Source: an uncultured Bacilli bacterium
GTDB taxonomy: Bacteria > Bacillota_I > Bacilli_A > RF39 > UBA660
DNA length: 7,215 nt
Assembly: GCA_947585065.1 (NCBI GenBank)
Contig: CANPWX010000056.1
Coordinates: forward strand, 1 to 7,215
Direction: 5' to 3'
This document shows positions 5,833-7,215 of the stretch, one piece after another. Under the pieces are notes generated by a model that saw nothing but the letters and a program-made list of their open reading frames with translations, had not been told where the DNA came from and made no database searches. The first letter of the stretch is position 1; the number at the start of each line of letters is the position of its first letter. A program made the translations under genes and the position numbers.

Positions 5833-7215
5833 CACTAAGAGTATAAGCATTTGGGCCATTTGTTCCGTCTCCTCCTGAAATTACAACATCAGGTGACAGA
5901 TAAATGGTAGGCAAAACCGCGTTAGGATAGTTCACACCGAAGGTGCTGACATACCCACTCGAAACCACAACGGACACGATGTTAGCATACCAAGGAAGAG
6001 AACGCGGAGATATTGTCCAATAAGTTCCTGATGTTGGTTTTAGCCAATCATTTTCTGCACAATCTGTATACGTATCCCAGTTATCCATTGCTTTTGCTAA
6101 ACATCCTGCTCTATTTGTTTCTTCGGATGCACTATTTCCACTTGTTGCATATCCATAATCACTTGGATACATTAAACCTATTCCGTGATATCTTGGATCA
6201 CTTGTTTTACTCCACTCCGTTGTTCTGTTTATTTTATCGCTACAATAATCAGTCCCGCTTGTACATATTTTTCCTGTATTACTACTTCTTTCATATTGAT
6301 AAAAATTACTTGCTAATGCGCTTTGAGAACTACTTGTTCCATTTGCTCCTGTATTCCATCTAATACTCTCATCTATCATGGATTTTGCTGCATCATTTAA
6401 TCCTGTGCTTCCAAAACCACATGAAGTATTGGTATTAAAAGCACTATTATAACATTTATGGGTATTACTTGTTCCATAATCATTATAATAATAATCATTT
6501 AATAAAGTTTTTAAATCAGCTTGACTCCATTCATTTACTCCAGATCCTTGATTTACAGTATCTTCTGAACTATCCCAACTAAACTCTCCAATAGAAGTTC
6601 TTCTTATTAATTTTACTCTTTGTGTAATAACAGGGGCGGAAGATATTTTTTCACTTGTTTTACTTTGCGACATATTTCCAGCTACATCAGATACTTTACA
6701 TTCTACTTGATAGGTATCACTTATTGGAACATTTACAAGACCTATAATTCTCCAACCCGCTTGTTCTCCATTAAACGTTACATAGTTATTTGGATCTTTT
6801 CCTGCATATCTGTATTCTGGTCTTGCAGTCCACTCAGAACTTAAATTTGTTCCATCAAAACTATGATCTACTTCATATAAACCTATTCCACTACTAACTT
6901 TTTGTATACTACTTAACGTTTCTTTAGCATTCTCTGCTTCTTTTTTAGGTATTGTAAAATTTAAAATTCCTGTTTCACTAGTTTGAGTAATATCAGAAAT
7001 ACTTGTATCTGTTAAATTTTTTATTGTACAAGAATACAATGCTCCTGATTGATTTACTCCACTTCCTTCATCACTTGCAGTTACATCTACTTTAATATTT
7101 GTATCTGTGGTAAGTGTCGCGGTGACACTACTAACTATTGGTGGAGTAATATCTACTTTATATCCACTAGAACATAATGCACTTTTGTTACCTGCTACAT
7201 CTGTTACTTCTACAC
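5822..7215 (-). CDS. Large Ig-like surface protein, C-terminal part; probable DGR target
   Basis: The frame is open to the right edge, so the true start is outside the window; the TTG at 7037-7039 is internal. The visible 463 residues begin in an Ig-like module (VTDVAGNKS), then a second one starting DITPP with SDEGSGV. A domain marked by GLYEV, EYRYAGKDPNNYV, NGEQAGWRIIG, RVKLIRRTSIGEFSWD, MYPSDYGYATSG, NDWL and WTISP follows. I know this arrangement, ending in ISGGDGT...YTL, from large prepilin-type or surface proteins of uncultured Bacillota; it is plausibly a C-type-lectin/FGE-like fold. Residues 404-435 carry the putative variable repeat. About 30 residues resembling the end of an Ig module interrupt the domain after WRIIGLVNV. 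The role is probably ligand or host-surface binding outside the cell. The protein could begin with a prepilin signal like its neighbour, but this cannot be seen. No terminator separates it clearly from spo0A. Confidence 0.85.
   Translation of the reverse strand, partial: VEVTDVAGNKSALCSSGYKVDITPPIVSSVTATLTTDTNIKVDVTASDEGSGVNQSGALYSCTIKNLTDTSISDITQTSETGILNFTIPKKEAENAKETLSSIQKVSSGIGLYEVDHSFDGTNLSSEWTARPEYRYAGKDPNNYVTFNGEQAGWRIIGLVNVPISDTYQVECKVSDVAGNMSQSKTSEKISSAPVITQRVKLIRRTSIGEFSWDSSEDTVNQGSGVNEWSQADLKTLLNDYYYNDYGTSNTHKCYNSAFNTNTSCGFGSTGLNDAAKSMIDESIRWNTGANGTSSSQSALASNFYQYERSSNTGKICTSGTDYCSDKINRTTEWSKTSDPRYHGIGLMYPSDYGYATSGNSASEETNRAGCLAKAMDNWDTYTDCAENDWLKPTSGTYWTISPRSLPWYANIVSVVVSSGYVSTFGVNYPNAVLPTIYLSPDVVISGGDGTNGPNAYTLSVAE
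5909..6004 (-). other. Putative DGR variable repeat (VR)
   Basis: This segment encodes residues from Arg in SPRSLPW to LP before TIYL. Bases 5911-6010 are 51% GC by hand count, against 25-37% in sampled lines of the same gene. The coding strand of the 27-codon core has 13 A in 81 bases (16%), against about 40% A in 6421-6480. Core codons include CTT, CCT, TAT, GCT, GTT, ATC, TCC, GTC, AGC, ACC, TTC and several AAC, all reachable from AAT or AAC by changing adenines only. That is the signature of adenine-specific mutagenic retrohoming near the 3' end of a target gene. The matching template repeat is not in the window. Confidence 0.6.

Noticed and set aside
6013..6363. 116-codon plus-strand frame opposite the surface protein
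   Set aside because: Antisense to a coding region with clear domain motifs; its Leu/Tyr/His/Phe-rich translation is typical of an antisense shadow.
6620..6844. 74-codon plus-strand frame
   Set aside because: Antisense shadow of the Ig-like/WRIIG region, with no recognisable protein.
7037..7039. TTG as a start codon for the surface protein
   Set aside because: The frame stays open with coherent Ig-like sequence (VTDVAGNKS, DITPP, SDEGSGV) to the window edge, so this codon is an internal Leu.
1..7215. CRISPR arrays, tRNA or rRNA genes, insertion sequences
   Set aside because: No spaced direct repeats of CRISPR type, no tRNA- or rRNA-like sequence, and no transposase frame or terminal inverted repeats were seen.

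Overview
The window reads as chromosomal DNA of a low-GC, spore-forming or formerly spore-forming Bacillota, probably an uncultured gut-type Bacilli/Erysipelotrichia relative. This rests on a full-length Spo0A, strong A/T bias, the standard code (TGA is a stop and Trp is TGG), and giant prepilin-type surface proteins. The lineage is inference; no rRNA or taxonomic marker other than Spo0A and GpmI is present.

All supported genes lie on the minus strand, so the window is best read from 7215 down to 1. First comes the C-terminal 463 residues of a large secreted protein (5822-7215, start outside the window) with bacterial Ig-like modules and a C-terminal WRIIG...RVKLIRR domain. Near its 3' end, about 95 bases (5909-6004) have the hallmarks of a diversity-generating retroelement (DGR) variable repeat: abrupt GC rise, adenine depletion on the coding strand, and runs of NNT/NNC codons explainable from an AAT/AAC-rich template. 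No reverse transcriptase or template repeat lies in the window. Next is a 158-base intergenic region with five TGTC-type motifs at exact 10-base spacing (Spo0A boxes), flanked by two candidate promoters. Then follow spo0A (4890-5663), whose 3' end forms a terminator-like hairpin, and a 976-residue prepilin-type protein (1903-4833) with Ig-like modules, a thrombospondin-1-like motif and an 11-rung C-terminal beta-helix. A terminator-like hairpin and a 335-base gap come next, then gpmI (65-1567), the glycolytic Mn-dependent phosphoglycerate mutase. Ten bases after it a second prepilin-type gene starts and runs off the window (1-54).

The theme is an accessory cell-surface island wrapped around two core genes: the sporulation master regulator and a glycolytic enzyme needed for sporulation in Bacillus. 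The most notable system is the inferred DGR-diversified surface protein directly upstream of an apparently autoregulated spo0A. The machinery for mutagenesis (RT, TR) and for pilin processing and assembly (prepilin peptidase, PilB/PilC-like) would have to lie elsewhere.
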